64,000 nt of DNA from contig RZZN01000004.1 in assembly GCA_009929855.1 (NCBI GenBank), positions 1 through 64,000 on the forward strand, given 5' to 3'. Below are positions 9,269 to 19,804 of this stretch, in pieces. The position numbers and the translations under genes were made by a program. This DNA comes from Gammaproteobacteria bacterium (GTDB lineage: Bacteria > Pseudomonadota > Gammaproteobacteria > Chromatiales > Chromatiaceae). Positions within the stretch are counted from its first letter, which is position 1. Each line of letters opens with the position of its first letter. The notes beneath the pieces were generated by a model. It saw only the letters and a list, made by a program, of their open reading frames with translations, made no database searches and was not told the origin of the DNA.

Positions 9269-9684
9269 CGATATCGGATCGCGGTTGGAGAGGCTCCTGG
9301 GTGATGAAAACAGTCGGCGCGGCGAGCATCGACCCGATGAGTCGTGCCCGCCCCATCCCGTCACTGATCATCATACTAGACCATCGCGAGACCCATGCGA
9401 CCACATAGATGTTGTGATTTTTCGCCCAGATCCAAAACCATCGTTTCGTAAACGGGAATCAGCCGCCAGGGATCGGCCGGCCATGTCATTGACTTGTGCA
9501 TACATGGCACACCGCGGCGGCATCGGATGCGACCCATTGTCGCACTGGAGACCGCCCGGATTCCCTGGGATCATGGAGGAGTCGGGTCGTCGTGACCCGC
9601 CGAGAGGTTGACCCTGATCATGCGCAGGGGCAGCGCATCCGACCTCGACGCGCACGCCTCACCGGCAAACGCGCCTGCGCTGGC

Positions 9685-11085
9685 TCAACGCTTGCGCTCG
9701 ACGAAACGTTTCAGGCGCTGGCGATGCTTGATCTGGCGCGGCGAGAGCTTGTTTGAACGCCCCTCGAAGGGGTTGCTCCCGCTCTTGAATTCGATCCGTA
9801 GTGGCGTGCCCATGAGGTCGAGATCACGGCGAAAGCGATTGATCAGATAACGGCGGTAGCTGTCCGGTACCGCGTCGGTCTGATTGCCGTGGATCACGAT
9901 GATGGGTGGATTGCGCCCGCCCTGATGGGCATAGCGGAGCTTGATCCGACGCCCCTGGATGAGCGGTGGCTGGTGCTCCTGAACGGCCGCCTCCAGCAAG
10001 CGGGTCAACTCGGGCGTGGGAAGATTGCGGGTCGCATTGGCGTGGGCACGCTCGGCCTCCTCCAGAAGCAGACCAACACCCGTCCCATGCAGTGCCGAGA
10101 TCAGATGCAGCTTGGCGAAATCCAGGAAGCCCAGCTTGCGCTCGATCTGCCCCTTGATCTGATCGCGCTGATCGGCCGCCAATCCATCCCATTTGTTGAC
10201 GGCGATCACCAGCGCCCGTCCACGCTCGATGATATGCGCCGCCAGGGTTGCGTCCTGATCCCCGACCCCGGTCCTGGCATCCAGCACCAAGATCACCACA
10301 TGGGCCGCGTCGATTGCCTGAAGCGTTTTGATCACGCTGAACTTTTCGATCACATCATCGATCCGGGCGCGGCGGCGCATGCCGGCGGTATCGATGAGTG
10401 TGTAATGGCGACCCTGGCGCTCGCAGGGGATGAAGATACTGTCACGGGTCGTCCCCGGCCGGTCGAAGGTCACCAATCGCTCGTCGCCCAGGATACGGTT
10501 GATCAGTGTCGACTTGCCCGCGTTGGGGCGCCCGACGATGGCGACCCGGATGCTGGCATCCGTCTCCTCGGTGACCGCATCCTCCGCGCTGGGCGCGGGC
10601 AATTGGGCGAAGACCTGCTCGATGAGCCCCCGCACCCCCCGACCATGACTGGCCGAGATCGCCCAGGGCTCGCCCAATCCAAGCTGGTGGAAGTCGACCG
10701 TGGCCAAGGCCGGATCCATGACGTCGCTCTTGTTGACCGCGAGCGTGACCGGCTTGCCGAGACGTCGCAGCCGAGCGGCGATGTCGATGTCACCGGGGGT
10801 GCAACCGTCACGGGCATCGACCAGGAACAGCAGATGGTCGGCCTCGTCGATGGCGAGTTGGACTTGACGCTCCATCAAGGCCTCGACCCCCCCGTCGGCT
10901 TGGCTGATCCCGCCGGTATCGACGATCACATAATGACCGGGCCCCACGACACCGACACCGTACTGACGATCGCGGGTGAGACCGGGAAAGTTGGCGACCA
11001 GTGCATCACGCGTCTGGGTCAGACGATTGAAGAGGGTCGACTTGCCCACGTTGGGGCGGCCAAGCAGCGTGATGACTGGGAGCAT
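9685..11085 (-). CDS. der: Ribosome biogenesis GTPase Der (EngA), two G domains
   Basis: [26 protein letters not shown]... and second [31 protein letters not shown]. Start trimmed to 11085. Confidence 0.96.
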   Translation of the reverse strand: MLPVITLLGRPNVGKSTLFNRLTQTRDALVANFPGLTRDRQYGVGVVGPGHYVIVDTGGISQADGGVEALMERQVQLAIDEADHLLFLVDARDGCTPGDIDIAARLRRLGKPVTLAVNKSDVMDPALATVDFHQLGLGEPWAISASHGRGVRGLIEQVFAQLPAPSAEDAVTEETDASIRVAIVGRPNAGKSTLINRILGDERLVTFDRPGTTRDSIFIPCERQGRHYTLIDTAGMRRRARIDDVIEKFSVIKTLQAIDAAHVVILVLDARTGVGDQDATLAAHIIERGRALVIAVNKWDGLAADQRDQIKGQIERKLGFLDFAKLHLISALHGTGVGLLLEEAERAHANATRNLPTPELTRLLEAAVQEHQPPLIQGRRIKLRYAHQGGRNPPIIVIHGNQTDAVPDSYRRYLINRFRRDLDLMGTPLRIEFKSGSNPFEGRSNKLSPRQIKHRQRLKRFVERKR

Positions 11086-11090
11086 GCCGT

Positions 11091-12392
11091 TCAGGATCCG
11101 GGCTGAGATGGCGTGGTTGCCGGAGGCGCGGTCGTGCCCACCTCGCTCGTGGCATCGATGCGGGCCGGCGTGCGGCCGGGCGTGCCCGTGGCCGAGACAT
11201 CCGAGCCAAGTGTCAAGACGGCGAGCGTGCCGTCGTCGGCGAAGACCAGGAGTCGACCATCGACCACCAGCGGCCGGGCCGTGATCGGGGCCTTGGTGAT
11301 CCGGCTGCGCCCGAGTAAACGCCCATCGGTCCGATCCAGTAGATGGACATAACCCTCCAGGTCGCCGACCGCGATCAGATTGGATATGAGCACGGGGGCG
11401 GTCAGTAGACGATAACGCAAGGCCTCCTGGCGCCAACGCCCGGCCCCGTCGAGCGGATCGGCACCCCAGACCTGGTCCTGCGCATCGGTGATGAAGAGCA
11501 CGTCGGTTTCCGCGGCAAGCCCGGCATAGGCGGAGAGATCACGCCGCCAGAGTACGCTGCCGGTGGTGATGTCGACCGCGGCCAGGTCGCCGTTGTAGGA
11601 ACCCACGAATGCGATGGTGCCGATCACCACCGGATCGGCGTCGATGTCGGCGATGCGCGCCAGCTCGGAGCGTCCGCTCGGGCGGGTGATGCTGACTTCC
11701 CAGATGGGCGCGCCATCGGTGGGATCGAGCATGACCAGCTTGCCGCCGGCCAGTCCGACGAGGATTCCGTGCGGCGTCTCGAGCGGACTGCTGCTGCCTC
11801 GCAGGGTCAGCACCGGCGCTGGATAATTGACCCGCCATTGGAGCGCTCCGGTTGCCGCATCCACGGCATGCACGCTCCCATCGAGGGTGTGCACGATGAC
11901 TTGACCCGCCTCGGTCAGACGTGGCACCGAGAGGATCTCACTGCCGAGACTGACGCGCCATTGCTCGCTCCCATCGCGCGTCGCGAAGGCGAGCAGCTCG
12001 CCGCGGGTCGTCCCGATGACCAACCGCTCGGCGCGCACGTCCGGACCGCCACTGAATCCCAGACCGGTCTCGCGTTGCCACAGCGTGCTGCCGTTCTCGA
12101 GCGCGACCGCCGCGAGACGACCGCGTGCATCGGCGACGAAGACCTTTCCCGCGGCGAGCGCGGGGATCAGATAGAGACGACGCTCCGCGGTGCCGCGGGT
12201 CGGCCGCACCGACCACAGTGGGGTGAGGCGCGCGGTTGCGTCGATCGCGGCCAACGGGGTCGGCGGGTTTGGATCCTTGTCGGCCCCGAGCCATGGGATC
12301 ATCCCGCAACCGCCCAGAAGCAGGGCCAGCAGCGAGAGGCCCAAGCGGCCGGCTCGCCATCGCCAGGGTGTGCGCATCTGTGACTCCATCAC
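11091..12392 (-). CDS. bamB: Outer membrane protein assembly factor BamB (PQQ-like beta-propeller lipoprotein)
   Basis: Lipobox LLLGGCG, repeated WRxxL blades; between der and yfgM. Confidence 0.92.
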   Translation of the reverse strand: MMESQMRTPWRWRAGRLGLSLLALLLGGCGMIPWLGADKDPNPPTPLAAIDATARLTPLWSVRPTRGTAERRLYLIPALAAGKVFVADARGRLAAVALENGSTLWQRETGLGFSGGPDVRAERLVIGTTRGELLAFATRDGSEQWRVSLGSEILSVPRLTEAGQVIVHTLDGSVHAVDAATGALQWRVNYPAPVLTLRGSSSPLETPHGILVGLAGGKLVMLDPTDGAPIWEVSITRPSGRSELARIADIDADPVVIGTIAFVGSYNGDLAAVDITTGSVLWRRDLSAYAGLAAETDVLFITDAQDQVWGADPLDGAGRWRQEALRYRLLTAPVLISNLIAVGDLEGYVHLLDRTDGRLLGRSRITKAPITARPLVVDGRLLVFADDGTLAVLTLGSDVSATGTPGRTPARIDATSEVGTTAPPATTPSQPGS

Positions 12393-12394
12393 CG

Positions 12395-13021
12395 CTAACC
12401 GGCCGGTGGCAGATTATCGATCTTGAGCTGGATCAGCTGAGACAGACCAGTACCGCGGGCGATCGCCTCCTGATAGGCCTCGCGAGCCGCGGCATGATCG
12501 CCCCGCGCGACCGCCAGATCGCCGCGCACGGCCGCCACCTCGCCAGCGAAGGCCGGGGTCGTCTCGAGGCCCGCAATCGTCTTGGCCGCCGCATCGAGCT
12601 GACCTTCCGCCAACTGGATGCGCGCCAGGCGCAGCGCGGCCAGGTGCGCCAGCGCGGGATCCGGCGCCGCGTCGCGCGCCTGCTGCAAGGCCACCATGGC
12701 CTCGTTGGCCTGACCCGACTCATAGAGCGCCTTGGCCTCGATCAATGCCGCCAACGCGGGATAGGGCGTTGTTCCGTAGTCCTCACGCAGTCGCCGTGTC
12801 TGCGCCGCGAGTGCCTCGGTCTGACCCGCGGCGGCATTGACCATCACCTGATCGAAGATCGCCGAGGCCTCCGCGGCAACGCTGTCGCGATAGTCGCCCC
12901 ACCAGCGCCAGCCGATGATCCCACCCAGACCGATCACGATGCCGGCCACCACGGCCACACCATTCTCGCGCCACCATTTCTTGATGGCTTCGACCTTTTC
13001 CTCGTCGGTTTCGTAGCTCAC
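12395..13021 (-). CDS. yfgM: YfgM-like tetratricopeptide SecYEG ancillary protein
   Basis: MSYETDEEKVEAIKKWWRENGVAVVAGIVIGLGGIIGWRWW TM anchor plus TPR; conserved synteny hisS-yfgM-bamB-der. Confidence 0.88.
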   Translation of the reverse strand: MSYETDEEKVEAIKKWWRENGVAVVAGIVIGLGGIIGWRWWGDYRDSVAAEASAIFDQVMVNAAAGQTEALAAQTRRLREDYGTTPYPALAALIEAKALYESGQANEAMVALQQARDAAPDPALAHLAALRLARIQLAEGQLDAAAKTIAGLETTPAFAGEVAAVRGDLAVARGDHAAAREAYQEAIARGTGLSQLIQLKIDNLPPAG

Positions 13022-13056
13022 TGGGGTCCCCCGTCGATCATCTGGATGGTGTGCAA

Positions 13057-14331
13057 TCAGTTGGTCGCGCCGATCCGCCGACCGAGCAGCTCGATCAGCT
13101 CATCGAAACCGAGCTCGCGCTGACCGGACTCATCACGCAGTGGCTTGAGACCGATCACACCCCGCTCGAGCTCGGTCTCGCCGAGCACGAGTGCGTCGAT
13201 GGCACCGCTCTTGTCGGCGCGCTTGAATTGGCTCTTGAAGCTGCCGCCACCGCAGTGGGTCAGGAGTCTGAGCCCGGGCAGTGCATCACGCAGTCGCTCG
13301 GCGAGCAGCGGGGCCTCGGCCTGGGCCTGCTCGCCGACCGCGATCAGATAGGCATGGACCGCTGGCTCGCTGGCATGCCCCGCCAGGCTGAGCAGCTCGA
13401 CGAGCCGCTCCAGCCCGAGGGCAAAGCCGACGGCCGGTGTCGCGCGTCCGCCGAGCTGCTCGACCAGACCATCGTAGCGACCACCCGCGCACACGGTTCC
13501 TTGAGCGCCAAGGTCATCCGTGATCCACTCGAATACGGTTCGGTTATAGTAATCCAGTCCTCTGACCAGGCGCGGGTTGAGCTGGTAAGGGATGCCGGAC
13601 CGATCGAGCCCGTGACACAGCTGCTCGAAATGGTTACGGGTCGCCGCGCCGAGATGATCCATGAGCGAGGGGGCCGCGGCAATGACCTCTTGCATCTCGG
13701 GATGCTTGGAGTCCAACACCCGCAGAGGGTTGGTCTGCAAGCGGCGCAGACTCTCGGCATCGAGCTGCTCGCGGCGGCCCTCGAGATAAGCCACCAAGCG
13801 CTCACGATAGGCCTGCCGCTCGGCGGTGTCGCCGAGACTGTTGAGCTCGAGTCGCAGACCGCTCAGACCGAGCTCACGCCACAGCCTTGCGGTCATCAGG
13901 ATGATCTCCAGGTCGATATCCGGACCGGCGAGACCGAAGACCTCGACGCCGATCTGATTGAACTGGCGATAGCGGCCACGCTGGGGTCGCTCGTGACGGA
14001 ACATGGGCCCACGATACCAGAGCCGTTGCGGCTGGGTCAGCAGACCATGCTCGATGGCCGCCCGCACACAACTCGCCGTACCCTCCGGCCGCAGACTCAG
14101 ACTGTCGCCATTGCGGTCGGTGAAGCTATACATCTCCTTCTCGACGATGTCGGTCACCTCGCCGATGGAGCGCTTGAACAGCTCGCTGACCTCCAGGATG
14201 GGGGTGCGGATCTCGGCATAGCCGTAGCTGGCGAAGATGCGCCGGGCGCCATCCTCGACCCGGTGCCAGAGCGCGATGGCCTCGGGCAGGATGTCGTGCA
14301 TCCCGCGTATCGCCTGGATATAGCGACTCAT
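13057..14331 (-). CDS. hisS: Histidyl-tRNA synthetase
   Basis: [26 protein letters not shown]...[13 protein letters not shown]...[12 protein letters not shown]. Confidence 0.96.
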   Translation of the reverse strand: MSRYIQAIRGMHDILPEAIALWHRVEDGARRIFASYGYAEIRTPILEVSELFKRSIGEVTDIVEKEMYSFTDRNGDSLSLRPEGTASCVRAAIEHGLLTQPQRLWYRGPMFRHERPQRGRYRQFNQIGVEVFGLAGPDIDLEIILMTARLWRELGLSGLRLELNSLGDTAERQAYRERLVAYLEGRREQLDAESLRRLQTNPLRVLDSKHPEMQEVIAAAPSLMDHLGAATRNHFEQLCHGLDRSGIPYQLNPRLVRGLDYYNRTVFEWITDDLGAQGTVCAGGRYDGLVEQLGGRATPAVGFALGLERLVELLSLAGHASEPAVHAYLIAVGEQAQAEAPLLAERLRDALPGLRLLTHCGGGSFKSQFKRADKSGAIDALVLGETELERGVIGLKPLRDESGQRELGFDELIELLGRRIGATN

Positions 14332-14398
14332 GGACGGTCCATCCGTGTGGGCGCGAGGCGGCGACTGCGGCAAGCGCTTGGACGCGGGCGAGCGAGGA

Positions 14399-15409
14399 TC
14401 ATTGGCCGGCCTCCGGGTCGAACGAGAAGCGGGCGACATTGCCGCGCGCATAGGGGTTCATGTCGAATGGCTCGCCGTCCACCGTCATGCGGGTATTGTC
14501 GACCCGCCCAATCGTGAAGCGGAAGGGTGGCTGACCTTTGACCTCGCGCTGATCGCCCGCCTTCATCTCACCGACCAGGATCCGCTGATCGGCGACATCG
14601 CGCACCTCCACCCAGGTCGGCGCGGAGAACTCGAGCAGGATCCCGGGCGTCCCGGTGGTCGGCGCCTCGGCCGGCGCACTGATGGGGTCCTCCGCCGCGG
14701 GGCCGCCAGGCTCAGTCACCAAGGCCGTCTGCGCGGATGCCAGGCCATCCGTGACGGCAGCCGGGCCGGACTCCTCGGGCGTGGCGGTGTCGGACGCACC
14801 CGCGTCATCGGCGAGCGGCGGCAGGGTATCGGCTGGCACCGCCGCAGCCTTGGGGTCATCCACGACGGCGACGGATGGCAGTGGCTCGACCAGCGGCTTG
14901 ACCAATGGCTCATCCAACCGCACGAGTGGCTGTGACTCCGGGACCTGCGCCCATCCCTCAGCGGCCAGTTCGTCTTCCGCGCGATCCTGCCACCAGAGCA
15001 CGACCATCGCGGCGACCGCGCCGATCAGCACCAGGCTGAACAGACTCACCCAAGGTCTGGAGCGGCGATCCTCTGGGGCGGCGGGCTCCCGGCCCGGGGT
15101 CGCGTCTGGGATCGGCAACAGACTCGCGGCATGCGCCTGATAGGCCTGGATCAGCGGGTCTGGCTCCAGATCCAACAGGCGTGCGTAATTGCGCAGATAA
15201 CCCGTCACGAAGACGGGCCCTGGCAGTGCATGGTATCGGTCCTGCTCCAGTGCATCGATCAGCTCGGCACGCAGATGCAGGCGCGTGGCGACCGATTCGA
15301 TGCTCAACCCGCGCGATTGTCGCTGCACCCGCAAGCGCCGGCCGGGGCTCTCGGCAAAATCGATCACCTTTTGATCGTCTGGCGAGCTCTCTTGGATCAG
15401 ATTGGTCAC
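14399..15409 (-). CDS. rodZ: RodZ-like protein (HTH, TM, C-terminal DUF4115-like domain)
   Basis: [60 protein letters not shown]-terminal [33 protein letters not shown]. Confidence 0.9.
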   Translation of the reverse strand: MTNLIQESSPDDQKVIDFAESPGRRLRVQRQSRGLSIESVATRLHLRAELIDALEQDRYHALPGPVFVTGYLRNYARLLDLEPDPLIQAYQAHAASLLPIPDATPGREPAAPEDRRSRPWVSLFSLVLIGAVAAMVVLWWQDRAEDELAAEGWAQVPESQPLVRLDEPLVKPLVEPLPSVAVVDDPKAAAVPADTLPPLADDAGASDTATPEESGPAAVTDGLASAQTALVTEPGGPAAEDPISAPAEAPTTGTPGILLEFSAPTWVEVRDVADQRILVGEMKAGDQREVKGQPPFRFTIGRVDNTRMTVDGEPFDMNPYARGNVARFSFDPEAGQ

Positions 15410-15420
15410 GTTGATGATTC

Positions 15421-16191
15421 CTACTGAGTGCGAACCACGGATGATTCCGGGAAGTTCGCGCGCAAGATCCGCTCGTACTCGGCGGCACGCGCGCGCTGAC
15501 CCAGGTGCCGCTCGGTCTCGATGGCCAGGAGCAGTGCCGTCTTGGCCATCGCGGGCGTGCGCAGGGTCGCCGGATCGAAATAGCGGTCGAGATACACCTT
15601 GGCCGCGCGGTGATTGTCGCGCTTGGATTCGAGCTCGGCCAATTTCACGAGCGCGGGACCGAAGGCCGGGTTCGCGACCAGGGCCGCTTCATAATGGGAT
15701 CGTGCCTTGGCCGAATCACCCGCGCTGACGGCGCAGTTTCCAGCATTGGTCAGCGCGACCCAGGGCGTGGCATAGAGCGGGTTGTCCAATGCGCGCTGGA
15801 AGTAACGCTCGGCCTCGTCATAACGGCCTTGGCGACACTGATAGGCACCGAGCGCATAGAGGACATCGGCATTGTTGGGCGCAAGCCCGAGCGCGCGCTC
15901 ATAGTGGCGGGACGCCAGGTCGAGCTTGCCCATCATCTCGTAGAGGAAGGCGACCCAGATCTGCGCCTTGGGATAGCTGGCATCGGCTTGGAGTGCCTGC
16001 TGGGCATTGCGAAAGGCGATCTCGAGCTGGCCACGATTGTAATATTCCTCGGCCATCTGGACATAGAGCGAAGCTGGACTGTCGCGCGGCTCGAGTCCCA
16101 AGGGGTCATCGATCACGCGTGGCTGGCCGCCCGCGCAGCCGACGAGCCACGACACCAGGATCGCCACACCGAGCGCTGAGCGCGGATCCAT
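15421..16191 (-). CDS. pilW: Type IV pilus biogenesis/stability protein PilW/PilF (TPR lipoprotein)
   Basis: LVGCAGG lipobox, TPR repeats; between rodZ and rlmN as in other gammaproteobacteria. Confidence 0.85.
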   Translation of the reverse strand: MDPRSALGVAILVSWLVGCAGGQPRVIDDPLGLEPRDSPASLYVQMAEEYYNRGQLEIAFRNAQQALQADASYPKAQIWVAFLYEMMGKLDLASRHYERALGLAPNNADVLYALGAYQCRQGRYDEAERYFQRALDNPLYATPWVALTNAGNCAVSAGDSAKARSHYEAALVANPAFGPALVKLAELESKRDNHRAAKVYLDRYFDPATLRTPAMAKTALLLAIETERHLGQRARAAEYERILRANFPESSVVRTQ

Positions 16192-16214
16192 GCGCCATGC
16201 CAACCGCACCTTGG

Positions 16215-17297
16215 TCACGGTCGCGGCCCCGGACCGACGATGACCTGACGGCGAGTACGATCCTGAACGCGGCCGACGAGCTGTCCGCACGCGGCCGCGA
16301 TCTCATCGCCACGGGTCTTGCGCGTCATGGTGAAGAGACCGGAACGGGCGAGCCGCTCGCGAAAGGCCTCGATGCGCTCCGGTGGAGAGGTGCGAAAGAG
16401 ACTGCCGGGAAACGGATTGAAGGGGATCAGATTGACCTTGGACGGGATCCCCTCGAGTAGCCGAATCATCTGCTTGGCATGGGCAAGACTGTCGTTGATT
16501 CCATCGAGCATCACGTATTCCCAGGTCACGCGCCGCCGTCGCCCGCCGGTCACATAGGCCTTGCAGGCTGGCAGCAGCTCGGCCAATGGATATTTGCGGT
16601 TGATCGGGACCAGTTGATCGCGCAGCGGATCATTGGGTGCGTGCAACGACACGGCCAGAGACACCTCGCTGACCTCGCCGAGTCGCACGATGGCCGGCAC
16701 GATCCCCGAGGTGCTCAGGGTGAGCCGGGTCTTGGCGATCATGTAGGCCAGATCGTCCTGCATGACAGCCATCGCCTTCACCACGGCATCGAAGTTGGCG
16801 AGCGGCTCGCCCATGCCCATCATCACCACGTTCGACGGCGGTGCGCCGAGTCGTCTGGTCGCCTGCCAGACCTGACCGATGATCTCCCCGGCGCTCAGGT
16901 TGCGGTTGAACCCCTGGCGGGCCGTCGCGCAGAAGGCGCAGTCGAGCGCGCAACCGACCTGCGAGGAGACACAGATGGTCGTGCGCCGACCCTCCGGAAT
17001 GAAAACGGTCTCGATGCGCTGGCCATCCGTGAGCTCCATCACCCACTTGGTGGTCCCATCCTCCGAGGGACGCTCCAGGATGATTCGCGGCGGGCGGATC
17101 TCGGCCATCTCCTGGAGCGCCACGCGCAGCGCCTTGGGCAGATCGGTCATGACCCCGAGATCGAGCGCGCCGTGCTTGTGGATCCACTTGAAGAGATTGC
17201 GACCATGGAAGGCCTTGAACCCAAGCGCGACCGCCAGGCGCTCGCTGTCGGCCAGATCGAGATCGAGTAGATTGGTCAGCCGCTCGGCGCTCACCAT
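16215..17297 (-). CDS. rlmN: 23S rRNA/tRNA adenine-C2 methyltransferase RlmN (radical SAM)
   Basis: [41 protein letters not shown]. Confidence 0.96.
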   Translation of the reverse strand: MVSAERLTNLLDLDLADSERLAVALGFKAFHGRNLFKWIHKHGALDLGVMTDLPKALRVALQEMAEIRPPRIILERPSEDGTTKWVMELTDGQRIETVFIPEGRRTTICVSSQVGCALDCAFCATARQGFNRNLSAGEIIGQVWQATRRLGAPPSNVVMMGMGEPLANFDAVVKAMAVMQDDLAYMIAKTRLTLSTSGIVPAIVRLGEVSEVSLAVSLHAPNDPLRDQLVPINRKYPLAELLPACKAYVTGGRRRRVTWEYVMLDGINDSLAHAKQMIRLLEGIPSKVNLIPFNPFPGSLFRTSPPERIEAFRERLARSGLFTMTRKTRGDEIAAACGQLVGRVQDRTRRQVIVGPGPRP

Positions 17298-17311
17298 GCG
17301 CGACTCCGCGA

Positions 17312-17740
17312 TCAGCGCGTCCGCGCGCAGATTCCTTCGGGGAAGAAGAATGCGATCTCGGTCGCGGCGGTGTCCGGCGCATCCGAGCCATGAACGGCAT
17401 TCTCGGTGAAGGAATCGGCAAAATCGGCACGAATCGTACCAGGCGCGGCATTCGCGGGGTTGGTCGCCCCCATGATCTCGCGGTTCTTGGCCACCGCGTC
17501 TTCACCCGCGAGGACCTGAACCATGACCGGGCCCGAGGTCATGAACTCGACCAACTCATCGAAGAATGGCTTGCCCTGATGAATGGCGTAGAAGGCCGCG
17601 GCCTGCTCCTTGCTCATGTGCAACATCCGCGCGGCAACGATCTGCAGTCCATTGGACTCGAAACGACTCAGGATCGCGCCGATGGCGTCCTTGGCCACGG
17701 CATTGGGTTTGATGATCGATAGGGTAAGCTCGGTGGCCAT
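17312..17740 (-). CDS. ndk: Nucleoside diphosphate kinase
   Basis: [20 protein letters not shown]...[18 protein letters not shown]...[20 protein letters not shown]. Confidence 0.97.
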   Translation of the reverse strand: MATELTLSIIKPNAVAKDAIGAILSRFESNGLQIVAARMLHMSKEQAAAFYAIHQGKPFFDELVEFMTSGPVMVQVLAGEDAVAKNREIMGATNPANAAPGTIRADFADSFTENAVHGSDAPDTAATEIAFFFPEGICARTR

Positions 17741-17989
17741 GAGGACTCCGGTAAGGATCGAGGGGTTGACTGGGGGCAGCGGCCGGCGCTCGGCACCAAG
17801 GCGCTCGGTTGGTCTGACTCCACGTCAGTACCGCGATGCTGCGCCCCGCACGCTGAATGGATCGAGGAAAGATGGTCAAGTCTACCGATCAGGATGCGCA
17901 CGGGCAACGCCGATAGGGCTTTTTGTCGACCGATGATTTCGCGACAATGTCCACACCATCCATGAAGGAACGACCGATCACGGGTTGCG

Positions 17990-18949
17990 ATGACCAACTA
18001 CGATGTCTTCAATGGCGACGCCGATGGGCTCTGCGCGCTCCAGCAGCTGCGTCTTGCCGAGCCGCTCGAGGCCCAGCTCGTCACCGGCGTCAAGCGCGAT
18101 ATCGCACTTCTCGAGCGCATCGAGGCCCGCGCCGGAGATCGCCTGACGGTGCTCGATCTCTCCTTCGACAAGAATCGGGACGCGGTCGCGCGTCTGCTCG
18201 AGCAGGGCGCCTGGATCCGCTATTTCGACCATCACCATGCCGGCGAGATCCCAGTGCATCCGCGCCTGGAGACGCACATCGAGACCCGCGCCGACCGGGG
18301 GACGAGCCTGCTCGTCGACATGGCGCTCCAGGGCGCGCATCGTGCCTGGGCCGTGGTAGGCACCTTCGGCGACAACTTCGATGCGACCGCGCGCCAGGCC
18401 GCTGCCCCGCTCGGCTTGGCCGCCGCCGACCTGGAGCGTCTCCGAGCGCTTGGAATCTATCTGAACTACAACGGCTATGGCGAAACCCTCGAGGATCTCT
18501 GGATTGCGCCCGACGCGCTCTTTCGGCAACTGAGTCACTACCGTGACCCACTCGAGTTCATCGCCACGGAGCCCACGTTCGCTCTGCTGCAGGCGGGTTA
18601 TCAGGACGACATGGCACAGGCGCGCGCCGTCACTCCGGTCTTCGCGGACCACGGCTGTCGGCTGTACTGCCTCCCGGCCGCGGCCTGGGCGCGGCGCGCC
18701 AGCGGCGTCCTGGCCAATGACCTGGCCCAGGCCGCCCCAGGGCAGGCCCATGCCATCCTGACCCAGCGCGCCACCGGCGGCTTCATCGTCAGCGTGCGCG
18801 CGCCACTGGCACGCCCGGACGGCGCGGATCGGCTCTGTCGGGCATTTCCAGGGGGTGGTGGACGCCGCGCCGCGGCCGGGATCAATCATCTCAGCGATGA
18901 TGCATTCGACACCTTTCTGGAACGTTTCCGGACCCATGATTGGTGTTGA
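17990..18949 (+). CDS. DHH-family phosphoesterase
   Basis: MTNYDVFNGDADGLCALQQLRLAE...FDHHHAG... DHH motifs. Confidence 0.85.
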   Translation: MTNYDVFNGDADGLCALQQLRLAEPLEAQLVTGVKRDIALLERIEARAGDRLTVLDLSFDKNRDAVARLLEQGAWIRYFDHHHAGEIPVHPRLETHIETRADRGTSLLVDMALQGAHRAWAVVGTFGDNFDATARQAAAPLGLAAADLERLRALGIYLNYNGYGETLEDLWIAPDALFRQLSHYRDPLEFIATEPTFALLQAGYQDDMAQARAVTPVFADHGCRLYCLPAAAWARRASGVLANDLAQAAPGQAHAILTQRATGGFIVSVRAPLARPDGADRLCRAFPGGGGRRAAAGINHLSDDAFDTFLERFRTHDWC

Positions 18950-19042
18950 CCCGCCCGGCCTGGCAGCACTGCCTCCTGGACACCGCGGCTTGATCGATCA
19001 CTCATCATTCGGCCGCACCGCCGTCTGGAGGAGATTCACCCC

Positions 19043-19690
19043 ATGCACCACGACCCGCTCGATCGCGTCATCGCGCTTGCCGGCATCTATCAATCCGTCC
19101 ATTGCGTCATGCGCGTCGCCCGCCTGGGCACGGCCGACACCGCCGCGATGGAGCCCTGCATCTACAGCCTGCTCCAGGTGGACGCGGATGACGTGAGCGC
19201 GGTGTTTGGCGCGCCGGGCGCCGTCGCGAGCGGCGCGCGCCAGATCATCGCCCAGTTGCTCGGGAAGCCCGATCGCAACCTGGAGCTGACCCGCTACGTG
19301 GTGCTCCTGATGCGACTGGAGCGCAGCTTGGCCAAGCGCCCCGACATGCTCGCGCGCATCGCCGCGGGGATCGCGGCGGCGCAGACCAAACAGGCACATT
19401 TCGCACTCTTGCACCCCAACATGCTCGCCCATCTCGCCGAGATCTACAGCGAGACGCTGAGTCAGCTCAAGCCACGCATCATCGTGCGGGGCGACCCATT
19501 GCATCTTCGCAATCCCGACAACCAGAATCGGGTGCGCGCCCTGCTGCTGGCCGGCATCCGCGCCGCGATGCTCTGGCGTCAGGTCGGCGGCACGCGTTGG
19601 CAGCTGCTCATGCAAGGACGCCGGATCCTCGCCGACGCCCGCCACTATCTCGACCTCGCCAGCCGCCATGAGACCGAGCCCCGCGGCTAG
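19043..19690 (+). CDS. hflD: HflD-like high-frequency lysogenization protein
   Basis: DRVIALAGIYQSVHCVMRVARLG...LTRYVVLLMRLERSL...NRVRALLLAGIRAAMLWRQVGGTRWQLL. Confidence 0.9.
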   Translation: MHHDPLDRVIALAGIYQSVHCVMRVARLGTADTAAMEPCIYSLLQVDADDVSAVFGAPGAVASGARQIIAQLLGKPDRNLELTRYVVLLMRLERSLAKRPDMLARIAAGIAAAQTKQAHFALLHPNMLAHLAEIYSETLSQLKPRIIVRGDPLHLRNPDNQNRVRALLLAGIRAAMLWRQVGGTRWQLLMQGRRILADARHYLDLASRHETEPRG

Positions 19691-19804
19691 GCCACTGGCG
19701 TGGACCGGCCATGGTCACACCGAATATTGCGGTGCAGCATATAGCGTCGCACGAGGGTGACCGTTAGAATCGGACGCAAGTTCATCCCGTACTTGGAGCC
19801 TTGC

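Noticed and set aside
9889-11106. 405-aa plus-strand ORF antisense to der
   Set aside because: Shadow ORF with composition typical of antisense GC-rich frames.
13051-14517. 488-aa plus-strand ORF antisense to hisS
   Set aside because: Shadow ORF; hisS motifs are clear on the minus strand.
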